A stretch of DNA of 64,000 bases. It comes from Prochilodus magdalenae. Its lineage: Eukaryota > Chordata > Actinopteri > Characiformes > Prochilodontidae. The notes under the pieces were generated by a model, which saw only the letters and a list, made by a program, of their open reading frames with translations, had not been told where the DNA came from and did no database searches. Where the stretch lies: contig JAMWET010000166.1 in the NCBI GenBank assembly GCA_024036415.1, forward strand, positions 1 through 64,000. Reading direction: 5' to 3'. Positions 35,576 to 51,049 of this stretch are shown here, piece after piece. The position numbers and the translations under genes were made by a program. Positions within the stretch are counted from its first letter, which is position 1, and each line of letters begins with the position of its first letter.

Positions 35576-36732
35576 GGGAGAAAAGGTAAGTAAAGTGATA
35601 TAAGTGAAGTGAACTTGCTGGACTGTAGAAATCCACCTGGTCACAGTTAGATCAGTTATCAGGCCTGTCCTGCTTGAGCTGTTGTAACTCAACATGAAGA
35701 CTTGGTGAAACACAAAAGCCACCTGATCTGACACAGTGTAACGTGATCACAGTAGTACATTAGGAACTTGCTAAATCAGCTTCTGCAGGACTGATACTGA
35801 ACACTTACATTTACAGCCAACAGCAATGTGGCTCGGCTATTAACCTAAGTGTTTAAGAATGACACACACAATGGAAGAAAGGTCAGAGTGGAAGACAACA
35901 CCAATAAAACAATATGTAAATAGATGAAACCAGGAGCCGAAAGGAGAGATGAGTTCTACTTTCCCATGGTTTCTTAAAGGCAAAGATAATTACTTTGTTT
36001 CTTTGGTCTATCTGTGTGTTTATTTTTAAGGTGTAGCCGAGGTCAGGTGGGCGTTATGTGGGCTAAATGGTGGTGTCTCACTACATGCACTGGAACGGAT
36101 ATGCAACTGAGTGTTCAGCGGCTGGTTGGGGTCAGCACCTCCAGATCTGAGTCCATGGTACTGTCCTGGTAAAGGATGGCATATACATCAACCAAAGGCA
36201 GAGTGTCATCAACACTGGATAAATAAATCATATACAGTGTTAAGTGCAGACATCTACATTTTCCAGTACTGGGATAATTACCTGATGAAAATAGATGTCT
36301 CAGTGGCAGTGGTGTCAGCTCAATGACAGGTAAGATCTCCTGGCCAGGGACAACCTAAGGCGGAGTGAAATCAGCATTGGCAAAATCAAAATAGGTCAAT
36401 GAATCCCACAACAAAACCCCAACATGAACTTCTAACATACTGCGTTTCAATTAACATTCTGTGGTACAGTCAGCCTCACTAGAGGGCCTATCAAAGGCCC
36501 TGCAGTTGTATGGTGCCGGCTCAATAACGGGTAAGATCTCCTGGCCCGAGACGACCTTAGGCCGAGCACTGATTTCTCAGGGAGCCCTCATGTCTGCGTT
36601 ACCTTTTGGGATTTTCCTTTCAGTTACGCTATAATAACCAGGCCTGCCAGAGTCATTACTGCACTTTGTTTACACTGTATAGTTTTCTGTTAGAGCTAAG
36701 CATCTGTGTATTTTCTTTTTGCCTGTGCTGAA
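35576..36732. other. Non-coding with a duplicated GGTAAGATCTCCTGGCC segment
   Basis: The phrase GGTAAGATCTCCTGGCC recurs near 36330 and 36530 with similar flanks, suggesting an old repeat. No coding signal. Confidence 0.4.
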
Positions 36733-36840
36733 CTACTGCCCAAACTGTGAGGTCTAATGCAGAGCTACTTCCCGAACTGTGAGGTCTATTGTGGAGCTAC
36801 TTCCCAAACTGTGAGGTCTAATGTGGAGCTACTGTCCATT
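36733..36840 (+). repeat. 32-bp tandem repeat, about three copies
   Basis: CTACTTCCCAAACTGTGAGG and the rest of the unit recur at 36733, 36765 and 36797. Confidence 0.85.
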
Positions 36841-37309
36841 CTGTACGCTGCTGCTTCATCTGCCTCAGTTGGGTCATGCCAGTCTACATTGCTGGCCAGT
36901 TTGCCTACCATTGAGCTTCTTCATGTCCTGTGCTGTGAGGAAGCTTCTCCTACATCCTGCGCACCCATCCAACAATCCTGCTGTTTAATCACAGACTAAT
37001 CAGACAGTTCTTCCTCTGCCTCACTAAACACTAAACACTTCTCTTACTCTTACTAACAGATCATCACTCTGGTCTTCTAGCAGCAGTTGATGTTCCAGGT
37101 TAACTGTGGTAAACTGCTTAAAATGAACACTGGTTTCACTGGTAACAGTGACTGACTTTCATTTAGACTTTCAGCTCTGTTTCTCACTGACACTCTTTCA
37201 CTCACAGTTATCAGTTATTTTATTCCTTTATTTTTGTGCTTGTTTTGCTATCCGGTGTCTACCTAGGGAGAATAGGTTCCCCTTTTGAGTCTTAGTTCTT
37301 CTCAATGTC

Positions 37310-37440
37310 TCCTTCTCTGGCTCCGAGGGAGTTTTTCCTTGCCACTGTCGCTCTCGACTTGCTCACTGGAGCTTGGACCTGGAGTGTCTGCTTTGTGAAA
37401 ATCTGTTTTTAACAGACTGATTTAATAATAAATAATTTCA
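37310..37440 (+). repeat. Fish interspersed repeat tail
   Basis: GGGAGTTTTTCCTTGCCACT and the nearby CTTGCTCACTGGAGC are the same module as the minus strand of 31843-31880, inside the L2-like LINE tail. This is probably the 3' tail of a related LINE or SINE. Confidence 0.55.
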
Positions 37441-38224
37441 AATAGTGTACTGCCTGTTTCCTCCATGATTCATATCATTTTAAAGATCGTATTGTTTTAT
37501 TTAAATTCAGAACAAACAGAAACAATAAACATTATGACTTATTAACTCAGCTTCAGTTCATCACCACTGGCCTTAACTGCATTTAGCCAGGTCATCAAAC
37601 AGAAACAGTTGTTGTCCTGTAGCAGCTTTTCATTCAAGGTCCTGTCTTAGGACACAAGGAGCTTGAAAGCGAAGCGGGTTGTCTTCCTCCTCCTCTATTG
37701 TGGAACACTTTTACACTCACTGTGTGTTTATTAGGAACATCTACTCTGTACATTCACTCACTGCCCACTGCACACAATCCACACAGTTCATTATGTCCAT
37801 TGCTGCAGTACCTCACACATATTACTGTCACGGATGTGCATGAGAGAACGCCTACTCTCTAACTCTTCACCATATAAGGTAGGTGTACCCAACACACTGG
37901 TAGGTCTGATGTGCTGTTTCAATGCAGTTTCATAGAGAATCTTTATATAATGAAGCTTAGTGATGAGACCTTTCAAATCCACCATGCAGTGAAACACATT
38001 TCCAAACTGCACTTCTGCTACTGCCTCTCTAGATCAACTTCTACCATAAAGAAAACACCAGCCTATCTCTTACACAGTGTAGGATGTGGATGCACATTGT
38101 TTAAATCAACTACTTTTACATAAACTAATACTGTCACATCACTGATCATGCTGGTCTTAGGTTTATGGGTGCTGCAGCAAACTGTCTCTGAACTTGTGCA
38201 GCAAAAATAAATATTGTTACAAAA
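37441..38224. other. Non-coding
   Basis: Nothing recognised. Confidence 0.4.
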
Positions 38225-38700
38225 TTAAATATGAACAAAATGTAGCTTAATTCCAAAAATGCAATGCTAATTTGATATAAAATTATATCTCCCCCTAAAT
38301 AATTAAAAACAATAAGTGAACTTGATTACAATAGTGTAATCTCAATCACAAAAACTGATATTTGCCCCAATTACTCAAAAACAATCTTACCTGTAGAAAT
38401 GCAATCCCATTTCCAAAGAAAGGATTTTTGACCCAATAATACCAAAAAAGGAATTCAGATTCCAAGTGTAATCCCAGTTCCAAATAAATTAGATTTGCCC
38501 CTATTAATAAAAAAAACAATGTTTGCTCATAATAATTCCAATGAATATTCCTGGTTCCAAAAGTGTAATGATATAGTGACACTATATATATTTGCCTGAT
38601 ATTTGCCCCATATCATTAAAAAAATTAATGAATGTCATTCCAAACATGTTATCTCAATTAAAAGAAAAATTTTAATGAGATACCTAAACATTTTTCAAAT
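38225..38700 (+). repeat. Degenerate tandem array, ~65-72 bp period
   Basis: A TTTGCCCC..ATTA..AAAAACAAT core recurs near 38285, 38357, 38425, 38490 and 38600, each followed by a CCAATTCCAAA.TGTAATC-like half. Units are strongly diverged. Confidence 0.55.
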
Positions 38701-38737
38701 TATGAATATTTAAAACCAAGATGATAATCCCAGTTTT

Positions 38738-39410
38738 CAATAAAGATAAGATAATCCTTTATTGATCCCACAGTAGGGAAATTTACAATGCCACAGCAGC
38801 ACAGAGGGAAGAACAGAAGTGTCAGGAAACATACAAATAATAAATAAGATCTATATATACAAAAAATTACAGAAAATATAAATAGTAGGATTAGAAATAG
38901 ATTCCTGAGTTTTATTGTACATAGTAGAAACAGAAATAGACTACTGAATTTTTTATTGCACATTGTAAAAATAGAAATGGAATACTGAGTTTTTATTGCA
39001 CATAGTCGAAATGTACTATTGTAGAAGTAGACTACTGTAGAAATAGACTACGGAGGACAGCGGATGTTATACAGTCTGACAGCGGTCGGAAGGAAGGTTC
39101 TGCGGTATCTCTCCTTCACACACCGCGGGTGCAGCAGCTGGGCACTGAAGGAGCTGCCCAATGCTTTCACAGAGTGGTACATGGGGTGGGACAGGTTCTT
39201 CAACATGTGTGTGAACTTAGTCCTCATTCTCCTGTCCCCCACCACCTCCACTGGGTCAAGATGACACAGGACAGAGCTGGACTTCTTGATGATTCTGTTC
39301 AATCTCTTCCTGTCAGCAGTCTCTGCTGCCCCAGCAGACCACTCCATAAAAGATGGCTGATGCCACCACAGCATCGTAGAAGGTCCTCAGGAGTGCCCTG
39401 TATATTTGCT
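38738..39410 (-). mobile_element. LINE 3' end (Rex1/L2-like), minus strand
   Basis: A frame at 39374-39048 gives the familiar C-terminus: NLSHPMYHSVKALGSSFSAQ, RCVKERYRRTFLPTAVRLYN. A 3' UTR with GGGATCAATAAAGGATTATC follows, ending at about 38738. It is 5'-truncated. Confidence 0.8.
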
Positions 39411-39779
39411 TCCTAATTCTTTTCCAATTACTAATCCTGAAACTTTATCCTAAGACCTGGAAGGGGGTATTTCACGACCCAGTTCCCTGATTGGGAGGCA
39501 ACAGAAAGTAGCTGTCCATGGCACAGGACAGGCAGGGATGCACTCATCTCAAGCCCTTCAGTGCATTTTTGTAAGATGGTCAGAACCACTTATTTGCAGG
39601 GTAATATTTTATATTTCATGTATGCATTCTCATCTGTTCCATCAAAAAACAGTGACGCAGGTCATTTTCTTGGAAATGCTGTCTACACTAATTTTTTTTA
39701 AATTCTCAACATTCACTCATTTGTCCTAAAGATATCACTTTACAGAGTGTTACTTCTGACAAGTCTACTTTAAGTGTGC
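39411..39779. other. Non-coding; contains a segment repeated at 43.6 kb
   Basis: GGGAGGCAACAGAAAGTAGC at about 39490 matches 43610-43630 in direct orientation with similar flanks for roughly 150 bp. The family is not recognised. Confidence 0.4.
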
Positions 39780-40740
39780 AGAGTGTAGTGAGAAGGCAAG
39801 ATCACATTTGGAGTGTACAACAAAAAACCCTGAATTCCAAAGTATAAACTTACAGATGGTTAGGAACAAAAATCTTCAATTTAAAGCGTACAACAAAACC
39901 CCCCCTGAAATATTTGGAACTCAGTAGCACTAACTTTCAGGATTTAAAATGGCAGCTACTCTGTCCTGGACTAAGGAGTCCACACCTGAAACTAGAAATT
40001 CTCAGGTCAGCAAGAACTTCCAACTCAATTGCCAATTCTGAAAGTCTGTTGTGTTGTTTGTCTGCAGACTGATTTTGTGGAGTCTTAAGAAAAACACATG
40101 TGAAAAACTGGGATCAGTTTAGAAACTCGATAAATCCCCCCAGGAAGAATTGAACCTCAGTAGCAATGACCTGCAGGATTCAGGAGTGGAGTCTGTCTTT
40201 TTTGGATTGATGAGATCACACTCTTAAATTCTTAAGCCAACAAGAACTACAAACTCAACTGACTATACTGCATGATCTCTTGTGTTCTTTGTCTGCAGAC
40301 TGGCTTTGTGTAATATAAGGAAACATTCTTTTAGATTAAAATTACAAATCAAAGTACAAATCAAAATTTCAGATGGTTAGGAACAAGGATCATTGATCAG
40401 AAGTGTACCAAAAGAACATCCTAGTCAAAATCTAGTCAAAAATAATTTTGAATGTCCTAAAAAATGCCTAAATTCTGAAGTCCAAACAAAGAAAGATCAA
40501 GATTTGGAATGCGCCAATAATAAATTCCCAAATTTAAAGGTTCTAGTCAAACTTTTGTTAGGAAAAAAAGATCTTTTAGGAATGTACCATAGAAATAATT
40601 TATTTTTTAAGATCGGAATAGCAAACTAGGGGAATGTGGGGAAAAAAACACAATTATTTGGAATGCCAATAAAATTCCAAGAAATAGCTCTGAAAAGCAC
40701 CACCTAGTGGCCAGAAAAGAATCTATTATTGAATTGATTA
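39780..40740 (+). repeat. NLR-type LRR fragment, left half of an inverted pair
   Basis: Decayed leucine-rich-repeat exons resembling fish NLRC3-like genes: the LSSNDLQDSGVESV phrase is readable near 40150-40190, and exon/intron remnants repeat near 39900-40020. The whole segment pairs as reverse complement with about 44580-45600, out to a CCAAATATTTCAGG-type end. Pseudogenic. Confidence 0.6.
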
Positions 40741-40849
40741 CATTTTTGCTTACTATATAACCACCTAAAAAACTACCAGTGAAAACTTATATCAGTGATA
40801 GATGTTATAGCATTTATTATATATTAATTTTCTGGAATCATCATTTTAC

Positions 40850-41057
40850 TCACAAAAACACAATGAAAAGACTTTTGATGCCCATTGGACTGCAGAGCAG
40901 TGGAGCCATGTTTTCTGGAGTAACACCACACATTCAAGCTCTTATAGCTGCTAAGGGTGGGCCGACATCATATTAAACCTTATGGATTAAGCATGGGATG
41001 TCACGTAAATTCATAAGCGAGTGAAGGCAGAGAGTGAATACTTTTGGCAATATAGTG
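40850..41057 (+). mobile_element. Tc1 transposon 3' end
   Basis: The frame ends PHIQALIAAKGGPTSY, the C-terminus typical of a Tc1 transposase, followed by a terminal repeat ending ACTTTTGGCAATATAGTG and a TA. The 5' part is missing. Confidence 0.75.
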
Positions 41058-41059
41058 TA

Positions 41060-42362
41060 TGAATAACCTAGATTTAAAACTATTAAATCTTTCTGAAGGG
41101 GTAACAAATCCTTATATATGTCTATGATAATGACCAGTTTAATTAAACGCAGGACATATGGGCAATTATAAAGCAACTACAGTCTCACCTTCTCAAAGTC
41201 TCAGTGGAGATTCCTGGGATGAGAAACTCACTGTGAAGTTAAATGATAAGGATTTAAATGCAATAAAACACCAACACTTATCAGAAATCCACCAGCGGTG
41301 CTTTACATAACTCCATCTTGTGTTTGCTATTGCAACTGGTTATATTTGGCTTGCATGCATGTACTTGGCGATGGAACGTGTTTCACTTACTGTAGTGGTA
41401 CAAGACCATAAGGGGGTGATTATAAACTGACTGAATAGATTAGAGGACTACCAATTAAAGATTCAAACAAGTTTAATTTCAGATATCAAGGTGTTTTCTT
41501 CTCACTGTCAGTGATTGGCTCAGTCAGTCAAAATTACACAAACAAACTCAGGAGAGATGGTTTCCATACTTATAACAAAAGTTGCATGACAAGAAAGTAA
41601 TACACTCAAATGATGAAAGTGATTAAGTACTATTAATGAGTATATGGATTGACTAATGGAAACAACACATCTCTACCATCCTTGTGGGGGAATGGCACCT
41701 TTAGGTATCCTGAGTCACTAAGTTATCAAAATGGGAAGGGAATTTGGACTAAGTTGTCAGCATCAAACTCTGAACCCTGAACAAATGTTTAAAGCGTTAC
41801 TCTCTTGCTGACAGCATTAGGGACACCTTGGTCTGGTCACACAAAAGCCTTGAGTTGTGTGAAGAGGAGTCTCTGGTGGTGGTTGGTCCCTGTGAAGCGC
41901 CCCATTCAGCAATCAGGAAAGTTGCAGCTAGGTGGCTTGGAAAGTTCAGAATTCAAGAGTTCTTCTCTAAACTAATTTCTTAACTTAGTCTGAGATCTCA
42001 GTTAAAAGTGAAACTCTGCTGGCCAGACAAATGCTTTCTCTAAACTCTGTACCAGACTCACAGTGTCTTAGCTAACAAACAGAATGTGCAAAAACAAAGA
42101 CAAACAATCATGTTAGCTATCTAATAGTAAGTCTCACACAAGGAACGTCTTTATTGGCATTTAGGATTAAATGGTAGCAGCAAAAAAAAGAAAAAAAGAA
42201 AAAAGGGAATTTTAAACAATTTTTATGGTCAAAAGGACAACAACACAAGATGGCTCATCATTTATCCTGAAGATGGTTCATTGTTCATCCTACACTTACA
42301 CACAGTGTGTTACAGTGCATTTCCAGCACTGCTCTTACTGCACTTGTGTTTCATCATAGCAT
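41060..42362. other. Non-coding, 3' side of the zinc-finger gene
   Basis: No gene. It may contain the zinc-finger mRNA's 3' UTR near 42.1-42.36 kb. Confidence 0.4.
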
Positions 42363-44579
<2,217 letters not shown>

Positions 44580-45600
44580 TCACACGTTCAGTATTTACTA
44601 CCCCAACTTTGTAGGTAATTATCAAGCTTGCTGTGAGCTGGATCAGTATTCAAACTCTTTAACTTGGAAAATGTTGAATTGAGTGTAATACCCACTTTGG
44701 AAGAATTCCTGTGAGTCTCCCAATTCTGGGAAACACCAAAGTTGGTTAAAAAGAATTGGCCTGGATTCAATTATTGTCTGGCCACCAGGTGGCATATCCC
44801 AGAGCTACTTCTTGGAATTTTAATTGGCATTCCAAATTAATGTTTTTCCCATATTTCCCTAGATTGTTTTATCTGATCTTGGAAATTAATTATTTCTATG
44901 GTACATTACAAATACATGATTCTTGTTCATAACCATCTGAATTTCTGACTTTTGAATTTGTGGAATTTTTTGGTACATTCCTAATCAATAACCCTTGTTA
45001 ATAACCATCTGACATTTAGATTTTTTTTTATTTGTACATTCCAAACTATTGATTATTGTTCCTAACATCTGAATTGTTTTTATTTTCACAGGTCTTTTTA
45101 CTAATATTATACAAAGTCAGTCTGCAGAAACAGAACACACGAGATGCACTGCAGTGCAGTATATGTGCAGTATAGTCAGTTGAGTTTTTAGTTCTTGCTG
45201 ACTTGGGAATCTCCAGTTCACAGTGTGATCTCATCAGTCCAGCAAAGACAGGTTCCACTCCTGAATCTTGCAGGTCATTTTTACTGAGATCCAACTCTTT
45301 CTAGGAGGATTTATCTAGTTTCAAAACTGATCCAAATGTTTTACATGTTTTCCCTAAGATTCCACAACATCAGTCTGCAGACAGACAACACAACAGATTC
45401 TGCAAAGTAGTCAATTGAGTTTGAAGTTATTGCTGACCGGAGAATCTCTAGTTTGAGTGTGAACTCCTCACTCCAGGACAGAGTAGCTGCGCTTCTGAAT
45501 CCTGAACGTCATTGCTACTGAGGTCCAAATATTTCAGGGATTTTTTGTACATTCCAAATGTTTCCTTCTGTTTATGTGAAATTGCCTCCTCACTACACTC
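44580..45600 (-). repeat. NLR-type LRR fragment, right half of the inverted pair
   Basis: On the minus strand MDLSKNDLQDSGVEPVFAGL (from 45294) is a clear fish NLR-type LRR start, followed by decay. It mirrors 39780-40740 around the zinc-finger gene. Pseudogenic. Confidence 0.65.
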
Positions 45601-47775
45601 TGCACACTAATAATAGACACATCAGAGCTAAGACTGTGTAGAAGTGATGTCAGTAAGACATATTAGTGAATTCTGAGAATTTTAAAAAGTAGCATAGTCT
45701 GCATTTCCAAGAATATGATCTGAATCCTGTTATTTCATTGAAATAGGTGATAGAGCATCCCAAATCTAAAATATTAACTTCTAAATGACCAGCTGACATC
45801 AACAACACCATAATCACTGAATTTAGTGTCTACTAATCTACCAGTCATTGACCAGCATCCCCTCCCAGACACTCACGGCTCTCGGGAAGCTCTTCGTATT
45901 GTTCTGGAACAAACTGCTGATTTCTCATCACCTCACAGCTCACATTACTCAGCTCTGGTCTGAATGAGCTGCTTCTGTGTATCTAGTCCATTTTACACCC
46001 ATCAGGTCTCATTTCTAGATCTCCAGTGTGTCACCAGCTGTTAGTCTAAGACTGAATGAACAGTGAGTGTTACAGTGTAGGACAGCTTCCCACCTTCACT
46101 AGGTCAGCTCCATTCCTGTTCCTCCAACACACTGTCTGAACGCGGAGGAGATGTGGACCACTGATCACAACACACTCTTCTGCTTCTCCACTTTAGTGCA
46201 GTTGGAGAAAGTTCTAGGTACAGAATCAGCGCCACCACCTGGCCTGGAGCGGTTTCACGCTGGAACCACACAGTCATGGAAACAGGCGGAACAATCTCTA
46301 TTTCAAATATAACCCCTATATAGTCAGTCCCCGCCCAGAGCGATCTGATTGGGACACAGCTAATGCTTCTGTTTAGCTGGAAACTGGTGGGGCTGAACAG
46401 GACCTGTTTAGTAGCTATTAAACAGCTGTTGGAGAGAATATGGGTCATTCTGCAGAAACGTCCACCTTAGAATATCTAGATGTCTAACACAAACTTACAC
46501 TGTGTTATTATATAGCTGGTTGACTGCAATATTAAAGGCTTTTATGGAATATTATTTCTTTTTATCTTTAAAAAATAAAATTTAAAGAAAAAAAAAGAGT
46601 TAAAGAAGACTTATCACTTTGCAACAAATCAGGAGATTATTATTATTTATTTTATTTTAAATAGGTTTGTTTAAAGTGTAACTCAATGATGTTGGGTCAG
46701 TTACACAAACATGTATTCACTATAACAAAGAAAGAATATGAAAAAAACATTTGTAAACAAGTTGGGACGAAATGCCTTAAATCTGAACCTTTGAGTCTAC
46801 CAAAGTCAGTTAATTTCTGATTATTATTATGTCGAATGGGACACGTTAATAATTATTGCAAACGAATCACACACTGAGACTTAATGAAAGCACTTAGTAA
46901 AAGAAAGCTGTATCTCCACTTCTAACATAGAGATGATTAAATCGTACAGTGTAAATCACCTGAGAAGCCATTCTAATAACTCTGAATGGGTATAATTACA
47001 GTCTGCTGAAAGTCTGTTCTGCTCCTTTGACTTCATACTACAACGCTGAGCTTTAACTGTGCTGATCAGGTTTGTGATGCAAATCTTTGCCCCTTAACTC
47101 TCCACAGTTCCAGCCATGACATAAACTTCCATGATTTCACATTAACACTGAGGGAGCTGACTGCCTCAATTACATATGATCATTCACACAGATCAGCATT
47201 TTACTGCCAAACGCTGATCAAGAAAGAAATCTGTTATGAGAAAACCAGACTAACTGTACTGCTCACCAGACCACACTCTCTGTTCATCATTCAGGTTAAA
47301 GTTAATTCAGTTCAGCATTAAAATTTGGACATCAGTCAAATATAATGCCAAAAAACTAAACTAAGCTAAAAGCTAAACTTTCTACTGACTGTATGTGGCT
47401 GTATGGTAAACCTGCCGGTAATCAGTTCTGATTATATAATGTATCTGTGGTCTGATTACTGTCTTTGTTCCTGTAACTCTAACAGAATACAGTCACCTTT
47501 TTTTTAGTGTATTACATCACACTGTCATTTGTATGCTGTTACTACCCAACACTAATCCTAATCATCCTGTTGATGCTTCATTGAAAAGCTGTATAAAACA
47601 TACTTACACAACATTTCTGAGATCCTCAGTATACATTTCTCACACTTATATAATAATCCATAATCAGAAATAAGTCATATATCCAACACGGTTCCCTTCA
47701 TTTCAACCCTGTTACCACATCATTTTCACTCTTTCTCTTTGTACCCTGCCTCTTGATCCAGAACCAGGACCTCTA
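45601..47775. other. Non-coding
   Basis: A 114-codon frame at 46104-46448 on the minus strand has no family resemblance or splice context, so I do not call it. No other gene seen. Confidence 0.4.
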
Positions 47776-47837
47776 CTCTCTCCTTTCTCTGTTGCTCCTC
47801 CTCTCCATGCTCTGCCTCTTGTACCACTAGGACCAGC

Positions 47838-47875
47838 ACTCTCTCCTCCTCCTCCTCCTCCTCCTCCTCCTCCTG
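47838..47875 (+). repeat. (CTC)n microsatellite
   Basis: Run of CTC trinucleotides; the glutamate-rich minus-strand frame across it is a repeat artefact. Confidence 0.9.
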
Positions 47876-47957
47876 CTGTTCGTCCTCTCTACCCTCTGCC
47901 TCTCCCATCTGCAGCTCCTGATCAAGTGATGTTGATGAAATGCTGCTTGTTGGTGCA

Positions 47958-47973
47958 TATATATATATGTGTA

Positions 47974-48005
<32 letters not shown>

Positions 48006-48020
48006 GTGTATATATATATG
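47958..48020 (+). repeat. (TA)n microsatellite
   Basis: Alternating AT with short GTGTATA interruptions. Confidence 0.95.
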
Positions 48021-48368
48021 AATTGTTAAACAGGGCCGTTTTGGGATTTTAATTTTGCTTTTAAGGACTTGTTCATGTTCAGCCCGCCTACCTGTGTGCC
48101 TTTGGTTTTTGACTTCTCCTCATTGATCTAAAGCACTTGCCCCTAATCAGAACCTCTCCTATCTTTGAGTCCTTGTTTGAAACTGAGAACGACAATGACG
48201 TTGGGAAATTTTTAATACGCAGACACATTACGTTAGAAGTATCACTACGTTAGCATTGGTTAGCAAACAAACAGTTTAGCCAAGGGCTAACATTACAAGA
48301 CATTACAAGATCTTACCTTCATAATTGTGGACTTGCTTGAAATGTAGAGTTTGAAGCTATGTAGAGTT

Positions 48369-48420
<52 letters not shown>

Positions 48421-48470
48421 ATACGAGTGACGTCATGGTCCGTCCGTCCGTCCGTCCGTCCGTCCGTCCG

Positions 48471-48541
<71 letters not shown>

Positions 48542-48560
48542 ATCTATCTATCTATCTAAT
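48369..48560 (+). repeat. Compound (TATC)n-(CCGT)n-(TATC)n microsatellite
   Basis: Two TATC runs flank a CCGT run. The unique sequence CTAATACGAGTGACGTCATG follows both TATC runs (48418 and 48556), 138 bp apart, showing tandem duplication of the unit. Confidence 0.95.
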
Positions 48561-48579
48561 ACGAGTGACGTCATGGAGT

Positions 48580-49620
48580 ATTATCCTGGGCAAATCCTGA
48601 AGCGAGCGAGTGGGAAAACGCCATAGCTGCGCTGTTTACTAAGACAAGACAGGAAGTGATGAAGCTGGCTGACTCGGAATGCGGAAGAGAGTGTGCATAT
48701 AGGCTATTGGACTGCAGTCAGCATTCTGGGTTTGTAGGTTGGTCTATGTTGTTCAATGCTAGTAGAGTGGAGGACGTGCACTTATTTGCCAAGGTTTTGG
48801 GATTATTTTGCTGTGGGATTGATGTGTTGTGTGGGTACATTTAAATGTAAGTATGCAGGTTCACTTTGTCTATTTTTGCTTAGCATTATCTATTACTTTT
48901 AAAGTTTTGCAGACAGGGTTTAGCAGTATGTCTGTTTCACTAACAACTTGCATGTGCTTATTATAGTATGGTATGTTATCTTGCTCTTGAATGTGCTGTT
49001 TCTGAATGTATAGTTTGCATACAGTCCTAGAAGTGTACCAAAGTGTAAATTTAAGTGTTTAGCGCCATCTGCAGCAGCAAGTTCGCCAAGCTTGAAAGGT
49101 TTTAGTTGTGACTAAAAAAGACTAAAATTGTGTATATATTAATGCCCATATAGGGCTATTTAAGTTTGTCTGCTAGGCGAATGCTTTAAATGGTCTTAGA
49201 AAACAAAGTAAGCATTATAGTGTCTGCAGTTGTTATTCCTGGTGTCATATATTTTGCACGTTCTTATGTATGTTTATTTGTGTATATATGTTTGTTCTAG
49301 AACCACACACACACTCCCACACCCACTTGTATGCATTAAAGGCAATCAGTTGGATCCAAGCTGGTGGTCACTCTCTGTAGGGTATTAGAGAAGGTTTCTG
49401 ACCCGACGCCCTGTAGTGATTTCAATCATCTCTGAACTGGCCAGCATTTTAAACCCTCAAATTTTTTTCAACTAGGCTAGCTACACATTTTTGTAGCTAG
49501 ATTATTGCTCTATTTACAATTTTCATATCCTCAGTTGCGGTATTCAAAATGAGGTCTTCTTATTTATAAGCTCATTGTATTGTGAGTTGTGTTTTGTTAA
49601 TTCCTTTTTTGTTTTATTTG
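48580..49620. other. Non-coding
   Basis: A 62-codon frame at 48656-48844 is not recognised. Nothing else stands out. Confidence 0.4.
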
Positions 49621-49629
49621 TTGGGTTTT

Positions 49630-50190
49630 TTGTCAGTTCATTAGATAATTTCTTAATTTACTGTTGTAATTTTGCTTCATGTGGTCTGATATTGTATTAT
49701 TATCATTAAAGGATATTTTTTTATTTATTAAAATTAAAACCTCTCGTTGCCTAGCGTTGAGGCAGGCTGAGAATACATGGATGATATATGGGTCGGAAGC
49801 GTGTGATTTTCTGTGTGTGGTTTCTGATAGATGTGTTTCTTGAAATAAACATGAATCTGCCTTTATAGAGGTGAGATAATGTAATACTTTGTTCTGTTTA
49901 GTCTGTTGTTTTGTATGCCTTGAATATTTCAGGTTACAAATGTAAGCGAGGACATGTTGAGAAGAGAAGTATGGTTCAATAGCGTGTCTTGCTGATGTGT
50001 GGTGCATATTGAGATGTTTGAAGCTGTGTAGTGGATTGTAAGGAGCAGGGTACTGTATATGTGATGTAGAGTGGGCTGTCTGTGAGCTGATATACATCTT
50101 TAAAATCAGAGAGACAGAAATATAAATAGAAGAGAGAAGGTTAAAGGTAAGCACAAGACACGTAACCAAACAAAAGAGAAACAAAGAGAA
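49630..50190 (-). mobile_element. L1-like LINE endonuclease relic
   Basis: The minus strand reads YLTSIKADSCLFQETHLSE, then LILINKKISFNDNNTISD, the N-terminal endonuclease of fish L1 elements with missing pieces. The upstream stretch to about 50.9 kb may be its ORF1/5' end, with low-complexity runs (CA, GA, G8). Truncated and inactive. Confidence 0.65.
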
Positions 50191-51049
50191 AGAAAATGAA
50201 AACTGAGGATAGGAGAGTCGTGCTTAGAGGTGGATATATTGTAGTAATGAGACACTTGTGGATTAAATTAGCCGTAACACATTACAGTTTTATTGTATGA
50301 GCATGTTTATGTGGAAGTGTAGGTGTGTGTGTATGTGTGTGTGTGTCAGGGTGTGGGGAGAAGGAGAAGAGGAGGGGATAGAAAAACAGAAAGGAGAAGA
50401 AGAGAAAGAAAATGGGAATAAAAATTCTTGACTGTATACATGCTGGAGGAAGGAGAAAAGGAGGGGAGGTCAAAATGAATAATTACATAAGTAAGGTCAA
50501 TATCTCAAAACGGCAATTTATGGGAGAGGGCTAGAGCGAAGGGGGGGGGGAGGCAAAGGGAAAACATGTACATACACAAATATCCATATACATACACATA
50601 TATGTATATATACATACAAATATACATACATACAAGCACCTACACCTACATGTTGGGTCTTCTGTGGCTCCAGTTGAGCTGGATGGATGTGGTCGTTTGT
50701 CGTTGGTGGTTTGAGGTTGCTTGTCTTTGGTTTTATCTTCGTTTTGGTCCTTATTCATGAGGACATCTTTGTAGTAGTATCGATCGATGTACTCTTCCCG
50801 GGAAGCCAGGACGTCGAGTAGATGTAGTAGTTAGTGGTTTCTTTAAGCAGACATGTAGCGGTGTCTGGCTGGTGATCTAGCAGCGTGTGATCGCCATCTT
50901 GATTCTAGCACAGAGTCTCATAAGACAGGGTTCAAATTTCAGGGTGTCATGTGTCCACTTCCAAAGGACAACATTCTGTTCTCACCTCTATCAGCCGATA
51001 CTACCATTGTATCAGTGCATCTGCTATGACTGAAAGTCAGTAAGGAGCT

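Noticed and set aside
46104..46448. 114-codon minus-strand frame
   Set aside because: No motif, no homologue I recognise, no splice signals; length is possible by chance.
50566..50760. Tyr/Ile-rich 64-codon frame
   Set aside because: It is mostly an ATAC/TATA microsatellite translated.
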